This document shows, piece by piece, positions 35,501 through 45,847 of a DNA stretch of 64,000 nt. Below the pieces are notes generated by a model. The model was not told where the DNA came from. It was given only the letters and a program-made list of their open reading frames with translations, and did not search any database. A program made the position numbers and the translations under genes. The DNA comes from Cryptomeria japonica (lineage: Eukaryota > Streptophyta > Pinopsida > Cupressales > Cupressaceae): positions 100,361,897-100,425,896 of the forward strand of contig NC_081407.1 in NCBI RefSeq assembly GCF_030272615.1, read 5' to 3'. Position 1 is the stretch's first letter. Each line of letters begins with the position of its first letter.

Positions 35501-38500
35501 TTTGATCCATGATGTAGAAACGAGAGTGTGTAAATGAATAAGACAATACACTCCCTTGTTACTAGTTGTTGAAATGAACCCTCAACAATTATAATGTTTG
35601 ACACTTTATGCTTAGTGTGTCGTATGATGTGAATTCTAGATTTACAAGCCCAAAACTGACCACCATAGTGAAACTATATCTCAAGTACAATATGGGAGGA
35701 AATAAAGAGCACTAGTGTTGAGTACATAGAAAAACATGCACTCTAAACAAAATGGGACCTGAAAAGGAGCTTGTTTGTAGAAGTAATGGCCCTCGGAAGG
35801 TCTCAAAACAAGAACTGTGTAATAAATCCTCTAAGAAAACATAATTTATGGAAAAATGGAGTGTCAAATAAAAAAACCAAGTGCATTATTGTGAAGAGCA
35901 TGAAATTTTGCCCCGTTTTAAAAAAAACTGCTTGAAAAAAATACTTTGAATATTCAAGAAAAATTGTGTGAAGTTGTACTATCAAATTAAAAAGCTCATC
36001 AGAAAGGGGTTGGAGTGCAGCACCATTGGTAGTGGCAAGGGTGAGTAGATTGAGAGCAAGCATTGCAAGTGTGGCTAGAGGGTGGAGCATTGTTGGAGTG
36101 TTAGATGGGTTGAGAAGTAGTGACGATGACAACCAAGTTGAATAGAGGAGTTGCAAGGGCAACAGAGTGCTAGAGCCTTTGTTGGACTTTGGTGATTGTT
36201 GAGTGGCTAAGCCCCGCAAGTGCTAGGTGCTACAGTTTATAAGTTGTCGGTTATTATGCCCAAGCTACTAGCATTTTAGGTTGTGGTATGGACAATCCCA
36301 TAGGCCTTTATATATATTTTTAGTTTTTTAATGCTTTGCATATTATTCAGTACAGTTGCACAGCCTAGGTTTTTTATTTTTGCCAAGAATTCTCTTGACA
36401 TTGAAACTAGACAAATTTTATATCAAAATAGGGGGTTTTGGGCTTTTTGGACACAATGGCAAGGTTTGTCTTTGAAAATTCTCTGAAAAATTGATGTACA
36501 CTAGATCCATGTTGAATAAGCCCTTGTTTGCAAACTAGCTTTTGAATTTCGATTTCATTGAAATGAAAGTCAATCTTGATTTTTTGAGTCTCCTGGACAC
36601 TATAATAGGATTACTGAAAAGCTGCAATCATTTATATTTTTGCAAACCTCAGGGATTATTTTTTTTTGTCAAACTTTCTTGATTCTCTAGAGCATTCGAA
36701 AATGCAAGAGAAGAGTATACTGGCTTTTCAAGAGACTTGCATGTGAAGTGATTAGCTGTCCCAAATGTCTCATATAGGAAAACTTGGAAGGTCTAACTTC
36801 ACACCAAATGTTTTGATACCATGTTAGAATCTATCAAATAAATGAAAATCAAAGATCTACTGAAGTAAATAGAAACTATAAAACTGCAAATACAAATGAT
36901 CAGAGATCAAAATAACATTGCAGAGTTAGAATGCAACGAGAAAAATGCAAATGCTCCAAAAGGCAAAATAGCATTAAGAGGGCTCAAATGCATGAAGTTA
37001 TATAAATGAAATTACAAGCTGGGAGAGTCAGTATACATAGATTAAGTGTGAGAGAGTAGGTGGCAAATATGTTCAATAGGGAGAGTACACCAATAGTATC
37101 CAAAAATAGTTAAGTGTAACTCCCATGGAAGATGCTGACATTACACTCTACTCACACTAATATCCACTTTGTTAACCTAAGCAAACACAAGTGTAAGAAA
37201 AACCTATACTAGGCAAATAAAAACTTACAAAAACAATCCTGGAGGCTCAAAGGCACTGATGACTTCATATTCCTTTTCTTGTTTTGCAATTTGTAGATTC
37301 AGTTTATTTTAACTGGTGTTACTGGTGATAATTGATGACAAACAATGACTGCATCAGGAGATATTCTGACATAAAGAACTCTTAACTGGCATATTCTCGC
37401 TTATGCATAACTGATTTATATTTTATTCCTGCCCAATACATTTGTTCCTGTACTAGCATATAGAAAAATTTTCAGCTTAAGGTAAGGATGCTTTAATAAT
37501 ATTTAACTTTTTACTCATGATAATCATTATCGACAGCTAATTAATATGTGCATTTGAATTTATTGCCTACATTTGTTTGTTGTTTCATTAAAACTTTGGA
37601 GTTGATTGTATAACACTCTAAACTCTAGTGCATTTTTCTCCCAATTTTGAGCACAAAAATTGTGAAAGAACACTTACAAAATCTGAATTTATTAGTAAAT
37701 TAATATGTTAGTCTTTGGTAGTAATTAATACTGAGAGGCATTCTACAATGGCAGCAAGGAGTGAAGTGTATGGTGTGAACGTGTTAACAAAAACTCTTTA
37801 CTTTTTACCTTAAATTTGACAGCCATTTACGTGTCAAAATATTAATATTTAATGATAAAACATAATATTTCCAAAATAAGTAGCATGTAAAACAAAGAAT
37901 ATATATATATATATACACACACACATTAATTTCAGATATTTTTTATTTGTTAATTATAGTTGAAAATTTGATGGGCACAAGTTGAGTGAATATATATTTT
38001 TTAAATAATTAAATAATTAACCAAACTAAAATAATAGAATAAAACACAAATAAAATTTTAAACTTGAAAATTTATGAATCCACATTTATAGTAAATAATT
38101 TTTTTCTAGCATAAAACAAAATAGCTTCCAATTGACATCTCTTCGCATTTTACATAGATGTATTTAAGATATCTATACTAGTTTATGTAGAAAGCTAGCA
38201 TTGCAGAGTGAAGATCACAAAATCAAATACTATACAAGTAATTTCAATGGTTATGAACAAATCAACAATTGACTTATAGGAATAATAAAATATTTACTTT
38301 TCTTTACTTTGTTTGAAGATGATGTTTAAATTCGGGCTCGTATTCTTTTGAAATTATTCATTTTGCTGAAAAAGATATTTCAAAATACAAGCATGACACT
38401 TTCATTAAATGTATTATTTTGATTATCAACTTACTATTGCTGTTACTGTTCATTTGGGAAGGCCAACCAGGTCATCGATCTTCAACAAAAACAGCCCAAA

Positions 38501-39735
38501 TTATTCAACAGAGCGTTGGGAGGCCTGTAAGTTCTAGATATTTTATTTTATGCTTTTTTTGCTTGAACAGAATTTTAACATTTCTTCAGAAAAACAATCG
38601 TAACGGAGCTTCCAAATATTTCTCAACTGTCTTGATATTCTGGGTGGTAGCAAATGGAGTTGCTGTTTCATGTTATCTTTCTGTGACTTTTAAAAGTAAA
38701 TTGACAAGTAAATTATCAAATAACCATTAGGTACTCTATTAGGTCTACATAAATCAGTTCGACTTAATTATTCGAATTCCTTCTGGGGTAATAATTTTTC
38801 TGCAGCCTCAATCAGCCATGTTTCTTGCTTTCTTCTGTACCTGTATGAGCCTTTGTTATCGTGCATACGCTGGGACCTTTTGTGCTATTATAGGGGCATA
38901 TATATTGGGCATAGTAGCTTTACCACTGTGATACACATCCTGTAATGAAATTTGATCTTTCACCAAGCTATATTCTTGTTTAGAATATATCAGCTTTTAA
39001 GCCCCTCCAATTACTCATGTATGAAAGTGATCTAAGTATTTCTCTATCTAAAAGGGGTTCTGTGTATTCTTCCTATAGTGTTTATGTTCGTGCAAAAATA
39101 AAAGAAAATCATCGGAAGCGGATGAGGAAAGGGATAACTTGTTTATACCAAAAAAAAAGTTACGTTATTTTCAATGTATGATATTAAATATTCATTTATA
39201 CAATTAGTTTTCAATGATATTCAGTTAACCATAATTGGATTTGAAGCAACAACGTGTCCTAGAATCTGAACACCACAGAAATTGCCTGACCCTACAGAAC
39301 GTTGTTACCTCATTCTTTAGATATGGCTTATTTGCATAGACCTACCTGTTTTTTGAGCTTTTGTTCTATTTTTTCCAATTCTTTTTTCCAAGGGACTTTA
39401 AAAGAAAATTATGTATTTACATTTTCTAACAGCATATAAATGAATTATCATGAGGCCAGTTTTAACTGGAATGACTTTAGAACCAAATATTGAATTGTGC
39501 TGTTTCTTGTCTTATATTTCAACAATATCAAATTTTTTTGTTTGTCTGGGAATTGATAGTTTATTTATTTTTTCAGCCAAAGTTGCGAGGTAGAGCTTGG
39601 TGGCAAAGGTCCTTTGAAGCTATGGGTTTGCAGGAAAACGAAAGTATGTCTAAAAAGTTCGAGGAACTCAAGATGAAAAGGTCGTACAATTTTAACTGCC
39701 AAATATTTCACCTGAGCTCCGATCTTTCACTCTGA
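26470..39735 (+). CDS. CGR3-like: CGR2/CGR3-type Golgi pectin (homogalacturonan) methyltransferase, six coding exons, 275 aa
   Basis: Exons 26470-26595, 26738-26777, 27142-27198, 30012-30392, 38462-38526 and 39577-39735 all use GT/AG boundaries and join in frame. The product matches the Arabidopsis CGR2/CGR3 family, Golgi membrane proteins with a SAM-methyltransferase fold that methyl-esterify pectin. Seen: a short basic N-terminus, a signal anchor at about residues 34-50, then a lumenal domain with KVLHVGPE (101-108, SAM-binding loop position), an acidic turn AWGIDPFD (124-131), RVADIKFPLPY and SPKYLNKT, and a C-terminal RAWWQRSFE and NCQIFHL. Length is close to the family's. All motifs are intact, so the gene is probably functional. 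Introns 1, 4 and 5 contain transposons or repeats. The symbol is by family; CGR2 and CGR3 cannot be told apart here. Confidence 0.93.
26738..26777 (+). CDS. CGR3-like: CGR-like coding exon 2: rest of the membrane anchor
   Basis: A 40-base microexon encoding GAFLLLGYSYSGS, completing the signal anchor. Acceptor TTTTCCAG at 26730-26737, donor GTATGG at 26778. Confidence 0.88.
27142..27198 (+). CDS. CGR3-like: CGR-like coding exon 3: lumenal stem
   Basis: 57 bases encoding a hydrophilic stem (TNKGYSREDRTREALSN). Acceptor TTTCATTTCAG ends at 27141, donor GTAAGC at 27199. This part is the least conserved in the family. Confidence 0.8.
27611..28966 (+). repeat. Tandem duplication of about 690 bp in intron 4
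   Basis: Copy 1 (27611-28285) and copy 2 (28303-28966) share the order ATCCTGCAGACCAAAA, CACTTCATCAAACT, GAATTAATTCCAGT..ATGAAGGCCAGTGCTA, CTTGAAATGA and TTCTTGTGAAGGGC, with many substitutions and small indels. It is an old duplication without coding potential. Confidence 0.8.
30012..30392 (+). CDS. CGR3-like: CGR-like coding exon 4: methyltransferase core
   Basis: 381 bases, residues 75-201, holding the SAM-binding loop (KVLHVGPE), AWGIDPFD, RKGIVRVADIKFPLPY and SPKYLNKTLPDLARVS. The acceptor is TGTGTGCAG at 30011 and the donor GTAAGC at 30393. Confidence 0.93.
31300..31723 (-). pseudogene. Copia B reverse transcriptase N-terminal fragment
   Basis: Minus-strand frames give 'SVLEWDATVQEEYSSLIRN.TWDLVPFRKGNKFVGCKWTYQTKFAADG', then '..LVAKGF.QVPGVDYSKTFAP'. 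These match the start of the copia reverse transcriptase domain (W..A...E..SL..N.TW.LV, CKWV.K.K...DG, LVAKGF.Q..G.DY.ETFAP). The catalytic half is missing. Confidence 0.82.
31729..33532 (-). mobile_element. Solo LTR (1804 bp) inserted in copia B, TSD AGGAG
   Basis: On the minus strand it starts TGTTGAGCTTTTTGTCATTGG and ends ...GCATCTCA. AGGAG flanks it at 31724-31728 and 33533-33537. Removing it rejoins the copia B frame (SPP|NSPTLSPL). Near its 3' end is a C-rich stretch (plus strand GAGAGGGGGGGGTGGGG at about 31741) like the one in the copia C LTR at 48361, and the TGTTG start is shared with the copia C and D LTRs, so it probably belongs to the same LTR family. Confidence 0.85.
33538..33955 (-). 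pseudogene. Copia B integrase C-terminus and linker
   Basis: Contains 'FVDYPNGIKDYWLLHPTTQKLFIEKSIWFKKG', the typical copia post-core motif (GY.KGY.L..P....I.SR.V.F). A Ser/Asp-rich linker follows, cut by the solo LTR at the TSD (33533-33537). Confidence 0.82.
33950..34640 (-). pseudogene. Copia B integrase (zinc finger and core) remnant
   Basis: Overlapping frames give a GAG-pre-integrase-like start ('LWHEQL', 'GCLL', 'EEKFDK') at about 34610-34430 and 'DFQCIAPYNPQQNSVAEQKNKALKEMVNYM' at about 34150-34060. The second is the integrase core around the third catalytic acidic residue (normally PQQNGVAERKN). Frameshifts separate the pieces. Confidence 0.8.
34717..34977 (-). pseudogene. Copia B protease/pre-integrase fragment
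   Basis: Open for 86 residues with 'NVRDGTFQDVLCVPQLSTNLLSIYQITHTSS', the conserved copia segment between protease and integrase. The protease active-site Asp is not visible upstream. Confidence 0.8.
37899..37924. repeat. (AT)n(AC)n microsatellite in intron 5
   Basis: About nine AT units followed by five AC units. Confidence 0.9.
38462..38526 (+). CDS. CGR3-like: CGR-like coding exon 5
   Basis: 65 bases encoding QPGHRSSTKTAQIIQQSVGRP after an 8.1 kb intron. The Gly codon is split between exons (G|GC). The donor is GTAAGT at 38527. Matches the PGQ...GRP segment of Arabidopsis CGR3. Confidence 0.88.
39577..39735 (+). CDS. CGR3-like: CGR-like last coding exon
   Basis: Encodes residues 224-275 and the TGA stop. 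It carries the family's tryptophan pair (RAWWQRSFE), SKKFEELKMKRSYN and the terminal CQIFHL. Acceptor TTTTTTCAG ends at 39576. Confidence 0.92.
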   Translation, partial: PKLRGRAWWQRSFEAMGLQENESMSKKFEELKMKRSYNFNCQIFHLSSDLSL

Positions 39736-40190
39736 GCAACCTTGAATGCTTTGCAGTTGGATCACATGGATGCTTCTCTCCGTAAGAGTGGGGAGAACTT
39801 GAGAGCTATTATGACTTTATACATGATGATATTGCAGAATTTTTGTTTGGTAAATTGAGTTCTGGCTACGAGGAGAATTCTCTAAGTTTATGTTCAATTT
39901 ATTCATTAATGCCTTTTATTTTATTTTCTTGAGTTCAGCTACAATGAAATTCTTGTTGCCACATTTTTAGAAACTATGGGCTTCTCTGTAATTTAGTGCT
40001 AGTTCAAATATGAAAATTGTCCCTGGAGAAATATTTAGTGCTCTAGTGCAAGTTATGAGAGAATATATGGATGCCTTGATGTTCATCTGATCAGTTTTCT
40101 TGAGCCTCTTTGTACAGTTTTTGTATCCATTTTAACATTAGGCTTTGCACTTTTTACACATGTAATTATATTTAAACAGTAAAGAGACTT
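39736..40190 (+). other. Likely 3' UTR of the CGR-like gene
   Basis: No coding content follows the stop. The T-rich and A-rich tracts here suit a plant 3' UTR, but no single poly(A) signal stands out, so the end is approximate. Confidence 0.35.
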
Positions 40191-40485
40191 TACTATGTCA
40201 ATTAAATTGGGTTTCAAAATGAAAAATGGTCATCCAACCTTGATCTATTCTCACTACTAATAACCAAAGTAATTTGCTTCCCATTGCTTCTGCTAGTAGC
40301 CGCATATAAAAAAATGACATCTCTTGGAAAATTCTTATTCTTTCTTTTATCATCAGTCATTTGCATTCAAATAATTCATAAGTTGCAATCATAAATATAA
40401 TTCTAGATTCTAAATGAATTCATAATAGAGAAAATAGTCGTTATCCCATTTAGTGTCATATGAGGCAATAGAACTTAATTCAAAC

Positions 40486-41330
40486 CTAATATATATTGTA
40501 CAAAAAATTCTGAGAGTATAATTGTTCGCAAACGGTGGTAAAAAATTTAGGAGTGACCAAGGCTGAGTTCACTTTGTAAATCTTGAGGACCAAAAAAGGC
40601 TGTTTCCAATAACAAATATACTTGTTTTTTATTAAAGATAAAATAGGTTTTGAAGGGACATCAAAACCCTTAACAAAATGACTGACAACAGACCACACAT
40701 CTGCAGCAAACCAACAGCCACATGATTTGAAGGGGTCTTGACACTCAACACATAAATAGACAGCAGTCAAACTGCAACAAAACATAACCTTGAACCCTTA
40801 AGTCCAGAAACCACAGAAACTACAACAGGCAACTAGATGATGCCTGACTTTTTTCTATCAATCCTCACTTCCTTAATCCTGGCATGGGAGTTTTAAACCA
40901 ATTTAGAAAGACCTCTCTTTCTTTTTTGGATGGTTGTCCAAGAAACATCTTCATCCAGATCAATAGATTGGGGTGAAGGGACATTGCCCTCCCACACCAC
41001 CACCCCCAAGGGAGCCGCATGTGAAGTGGACAAAGGAAATCCAATGGAGAAGAAAGCTCCATCGACTTAGCAGCATCACTAGACCTCTTAAAGTCCCTTG
41101 GCAAGGTTACAGTACCAGTGACCAACTTAGCAGCACAAGACCTCTTGAAATCCTTGGGCAAGGTCACAAGAACAAAAGAAGATTGAACACAAGTTGTATC
41201 AACCTGAGGGGAAGACAGCAAAGGATCAACAACATTTGATGAGAAAGAAGAAGAATCATCAACTCCCAACGATGGCGATTCAATAGGGTGGACTATACTT
41301 ATGTTAATGGCAAAATCCATATTGAGTTTT
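40486..41330 (-). mobile_element. Degenerate element sharing its 3' tail with the insertion at 2-3.3 kb
   Basis: On the minus strand an open stretch of 151 codons (41320-40865; MDFAINISIVHPIESPS...) of unknown family is followed by a tail at about 40680-40619 reading TTTTGTTAAGGGTTTTGATGTCCCTTCAAAACC and ending CTTTAATAAAAAAC. The tail aligns with 3301-3353 on the plus strand. The coding parts of the two copies do not look alike, so the tail is the shared part. Limits are approximate. Confidence 0.5.
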
Positions 41331-41831
41331 ATTTTAAATTCACGTTTTGAAAAAATAATTTACTTATGTTTTGAAGGCATCATTCACCTTTTGATGTCGT
41401 TTTGGAGTTGGTGAAGATGATTCCCGGCAACACCTACCAACATTGTCTTATTTTGTACTTCCAGGATGTAATAATGGGCCACTTTTTTAACCACTTGTTT
41501 TCAATTATTTTTATTTTTATCTCATCAAACACTTTGTATAAGTCTATCAAGATTCATTTGTTTAATAACAAACACTAGTGGATTGGGAAGTTGAAATGTT
41601 TCTATTATTGTTTTTACAAGACCCATCAAGAAGCCAAAAACTATTTGGGTTTAAAGGCATATTAGAGTTAATGTGTGATTCTCATATCCAATAATTCGTG
41701 TGGCATGTAGGCTAATATGATGAAGCAAAAACCTTGGCAAAAATCTAAGACAAATTCTTGAAAATGTGGGTAGGTTGTATAGGTGAAAATCATGCCCTAA
41801 AACATGGTAGATTTGAAACATTCAGGCAAGA

Positions 41832-43241
41832 AAGGAAAATAAACAGCAAGCTGTAGCATGACAGCAAGAAATACTGTTTGAGAGGAAAAATGATGTAAAA
41901 ATAGAGGACAGATTTAATAGATAATCACCCATCTAGGAGAAAGAAAAGAAAATACAAGGAAAGGGAGATTTGCATGAAATTTATCCATTCTAAGCACCAA
42001 ACCAGATTCTTCATGTTATTATATTTTTTTTCTGCTTCTTGTTTTAAGACTGTTGTAGACATTTTCTCATTCAAATACAGGAAAAATTGCCTTTAGCTTT
42101 CCTTTTGATGTTTGCATTTGTTTGTGAGCGTTAGGATGCTAGGTTCAGGTGGATGTCTAGTTAAACTACTTATCCTATACTGCACCAATTGGTTTCAGAG
42201 TAAGGATTTCGTGTGGGTTTGTGTTTAGTGAGGTTTTAGTGTATTTGTTGCTAGTGTGAGGAAGTTTTGTAATTGCAGAGAACTAAAAGAGGGCATGACA
42301 CAAAAGAGGAAGACTAGGAGCACTCGGAGTTGTAGATTTACAAGAGATGATGAGAGAAATCATAACTAGATTGGATGCAATGAGACAACACAAATAGTAG
42401 TATATGTTGAGGATGCAATTGACGATGAAGCAACAAAAAAATGTAAGAGCTTGAAGTAGAAAATATGATGGATGAGGGAAGAAAAAAAAATGATTTTTGA
42501 AAGCTATCACAAAGATTAAAGTAGGAAGCCAAAATTGGACATCTCTTGTTATGGTGGAAGCTCAAGTCCCAAGGAGTTTATAGATTGCTATGAAGAAATA
42601 CTTTGAGAGTCAATGGAGGGATGCAAAATGGTTAAGTTTTTTTTACTAGATTGAAAGACATGCATCCTTATGGTGGTATCATGTGCAAACAAAAGAAAAT
42701 GGATAAAGGGAAAATTAAATCTCGGGTAAGATAGTTGCAAAGTTGAAGGTTAAGTTGAAAAATAATAGTTGAAGGAAAATAAACAGCAAGCTGTAGCATG
42801 GCAGCAAGAAATACTGTTTTAGAGGAAAAAGGATGGAAAAATAGAGGACATATTTAATAGATAATCACCCATCTAGGAGAAAGAAAAGGAAATACAAGGA
42901 AAGGGAGATTTGCATAAAATTTATCCATTCTAAGCACCAAACCAGATTCTTCATGTAATTAATTTTTTTTTCTGCTTCTTGTTTCAAGACTGTTGTAGAC
43001 ATTTTCTTATTCAAATACAAAAAAAATTGCCTTTAGCTTAACTTTTGATGTTTGCATTTGTTTGTGAGCGTTAGGATGCTAGGTTCAGATGGATGTCTAG
43101 TTAAACTACTTATCCTCTACTACACCAATTTGTTTCAGAGTAAGGATTTTGTGCGGGGTTGTGTTTAGTGAGGCTTTAGTGTATTTGTTGTTGGTGTGAG
43201 GAAGTTTTGTAATTGCAGAGAACTAAGAGAGGGCACGACAC
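41832..43241 (+). mobile_element. Ty3/gypsy fragment: gag remnant between two 470 bp direct repeats
   Basis: Direct repeats 41832-42301 and 42772-43241 (both 470 bp) flank 42302-42771. Each repeat contains, after ...CTACTGCACCAAT or its variant, a PBS-like T(T/G)GTTTCAGAGTAAGGATTT. So each holds the end of an LTR, the PBS and the leader. The spacer encodes a gag piece at about 42528-42730 (KLDISCYGGSSSPKEFIDCYEE.L, MVKFF.TRLK.MHPYGG) matching gypsy gag. The second repeat is cut at 43241 by copia D. Confidence 0.65.
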
Positions 43242-44373
43242 TATTAATACAACAACTCAGAAACCAGTAAACATAAAAGCATATAACAATAAGCAATAAT
43301 GCAACCACAAAGATAAACACCATAACACCATAGATTTATATGTGGAAAACCTCAAAGAGAAAAAACCACGGTGGGATTGGAGGAGACCCACAATATCTAT
43401 CCACTGATCAGATGAATAAATATTACAACAAGGGGCCTGCACATGCAGGAAGGGCAATAGCCTAAAGCACACTGCTCATAACAAAAGGAGTCTCACTGAC
43501 TACATAAAACATTGGACAACAATCCAGAATGAAGATTGAACTACAAGTATAGCATCTCCCATGCCTGAGTACAATTCCGGTTAAGCTCAATACCGGAGGC
43601 CTAAAACCTCTTCCACACACCCAATTGATCACCTATGATCAACCAAATTCTCTGCATGAATGATTACAACATTGTTCGCATAATCCCATACCTTACATGA
43701 TCTCTTATGATTTACAAAGAGATCTTACATCATATTTATACCAACCCGGGACCTAAACAATTAGGTCGGCCACCTAAAAGATAGTACAATAAATTTATAA
43801 CTTAAGCCCATAATCTAATGATCAACCAAGTCGGTTTAGACCAAAAACAATGTAAACCAATCCTTAAATCCTGTCGGTAACGCATCAGGAACATCCTCCA
43901 ACACGTTATAGACATCGGTCCATAACCTAGATAGTATAACCTAGAATAGAATAGGTCTGGTGCCAACTGCAACACCACCGATCAACTGGAACACGAACAT
44001 GATAACCATCAACATCCTGAGAACTTACTAGAAGCCGCACCAACACCACTTATGCATAATATCAAAAGATCTTCCACAAAGCTCTGTCAGTGAAACCCTC
44101 ACCGATAACCAAAAGGCTTACTAGAACAAGTGATAGCTTCTAGATCATCAAATCCCGAACCAACTGAATGTGATACACATCAAGAACACATGAATAACTA
44201 ATCCAAACCAATTGGATAGACCAAAGCATACCGGATCAACACGATCTTATCAACCAGAAACCAATCATCCTACCAGGACCAAAAGGATATCGGTAAACAA
44301 CCAAAGCAACTAGTGTTGACATCAATGACAAACATCAATGCAACACATAATCAATTCCTCCAAATTGTCAACA
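43242..44373 (-). repeat. Copia D LTR, left copy, minus orientation, 3' end missing
   Basis: On the minus strand it begins TGTTGACAATTTGGAGG, directly after a polypurine tract (CAAAGGGGGAGAT). It is the reverse complement of 45848-46670 over roughly 800 bp. It stops about 65 bp short of the LTR end seen at 46733, at the junction with the gypsy repeat. Confidence 0.82.
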
Positions 44374-44386
44374 ATCTCCCCCTTTG
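44374..44386 (-). promoter_or_regulatory. Copia D polypurine tract
   Basis: Minus strand CAAAGGGGGAGAT immediately before the LTR start. It primes plus-strand DNA synthesis and fixes the element's orientation. Similar C-rich runs on the plus strand recur at about 44597, 44652 and 44704. Confidence 0.75.
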
Positions 44387-45847
44387 GCATTGATGGCAAC
44401 ACTAGATGTGAAAAACATCCAAGTGCCAAGAAATGCCAAACAAGTCTCCCCCAATGGAAAACAACCAACAATCTCCCACAAAATGATATGACAATGAGAT
44501 ACTGAAAGAGATGTCTCTGTACCAATTAACCATCCATAGACCTGAACCAAACTTTCCCAATGGGATACAACCAATTTGAAATTTAGTTTCTCCAATAATC
44601 TCCCCCTTAGATTGATATCTCTATTAAGCTCTTTATTACGCATAAATATCTCTCCCCCTAATGTATATAACTCCTTATGTTTGTTTTTCACATGAATATC
44701 TCTCCCCCTTTGACATCAATGCCAAAAATCTGACATAAATATCAAAGCAAAATCACAAACCACTGAATCACAAGACTAACTACTCCCCTTGAGTAGTAGC
44801 ATCACCACATCAATCCAGAATGAATGATAGTTCTGATAATGCATACTAGACTGATGCAAAATAGCATCAATCGGTTTTCTTTCGGAGGGACAAAAACCCC
44901 TAATTTGTCTCTGAGGTACTCAAATGATTCCACAAACCAATTTGACTTCATTTGCTTCCACCTACTCCTTCAGGAAATTATACTTGATAGAAATACCAGA
45001 TTCTTTGATATGTCAATAACAACAGAGTTATTACAATGGATAACTACCGGTATATTACAATCCAGTTTTATACCCTTCAACATATGCTTCAACCATAGAA
45101 CCTGTGTACAGTTAGTAGCAACAACAACATACTCAGCTTCAATAGTAGATAAAGAAGTACATGACTGCTTTTGCTGATCCATGAAAGAAGAAAACTTTGT
45201 TAGAAAGAAATCTTCACCCGATGAGCCTATCCGGTTACCTGTATCTCTAGCCCAATCCGCATCTGAACATGCTCAAAGTGTAAAGTCATCATAAAACAAA
45301 AATCATACCAGAAAATCCTTGAAAATATATGAAAATCCTAGCTACCGGAGCAAGGATTCAACATAATCAATTCTTTCCTTCTGAGAATATCCATTGTAAA
45401 CCAATCAATCCAAGTTCCAATAACATCCAAGACCATGTGGTGTCCTTTTCTAACTGATCCAATTCCTCTTCCATAGCTTTCATCCAACATTCATCCTTAA
45501 AAGCTTCAATAACTGATGCCGATACAATTAAAGAAATTAAGCATACCTCATCAGCTGCCAACCTTCTTGTCCAATTATCTGATCTTCTGAATGATTCAGC
45601 CTTACATACCTAGGAATCTTCTGACTCTCTGTTCCTCTTCCCTGATCTTCAGTTACTGTTGAATTTTCTGATACTGCCGGGGTAACTGATTCAACATTCT
45701 GTTCTCGTAAAGGTGTTACCGGTTTAGTTAAGGCCATTTCCACTGTCGGTTCTTGCTCATAAATTCTGATTTGACTTCTATTCAACTCATCCACCTTGCC
45801 ATTAGTGCTCTCCACAATTCTTTGCAATCTCTTGCTATAACATCTAT
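44374..45847 (-). pseudogene. Copia D internal region: pol remnant with reverse transcriptase deleted
   Basis: On the minus strand: a linker with Ser/Thr/Glu-rich sequence (45827-45537), the start of reverse transcriptase (45561-45367; 'IEAFKDECWMKAMEEELDQLEKDTTWS'), then directly an RNase H end (45182-44970; 'QKQSCTSLSTIEAEYVVVATNCTQVLWLKHML', 'ISKNLVF'). The region with the reverse transcriptase catalytic box is missing, so this is an internal deletion derivative. Frames are interrupted. Confidence 0.85.

Larger units (their letters stand above)
31280..37215 (-). mobile_element. Copia B: decayed Ty1/copia element in intron 5
   Basis: On the minus strand: a probable LTR ending ...GATTCTAACA at 36822, followed directly by a PBS-like TGGTATCAAAAC (36810-36821); unreadable gag region; protease/pre-integrase (34977-34717); integrase (34640-33950); integrase C-terminus (33955-33538); then a solo LTR insertion; then the start of reverse transcriptase (31723-31300). 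It lacks the catalytic half of the reverse transcriptase, RNase H and a 3' LTR, so it is truncated. The right limit is approximate. Confidence 0.7.

Noticed and set aside
36810-36830. tRNA-Met gene suggested by TGGTATCA
   Set aside because: It is a primer-binding site next to an LTR end (CTAACA|TGGTATCA); there is no cloverleaf.
40486-40785. 99-codon minus ORF as a small protein gene
   Set aside because: It lies across the shared retroelement 3' tail, which is also translated by chance in the other copy at 3298-3516.
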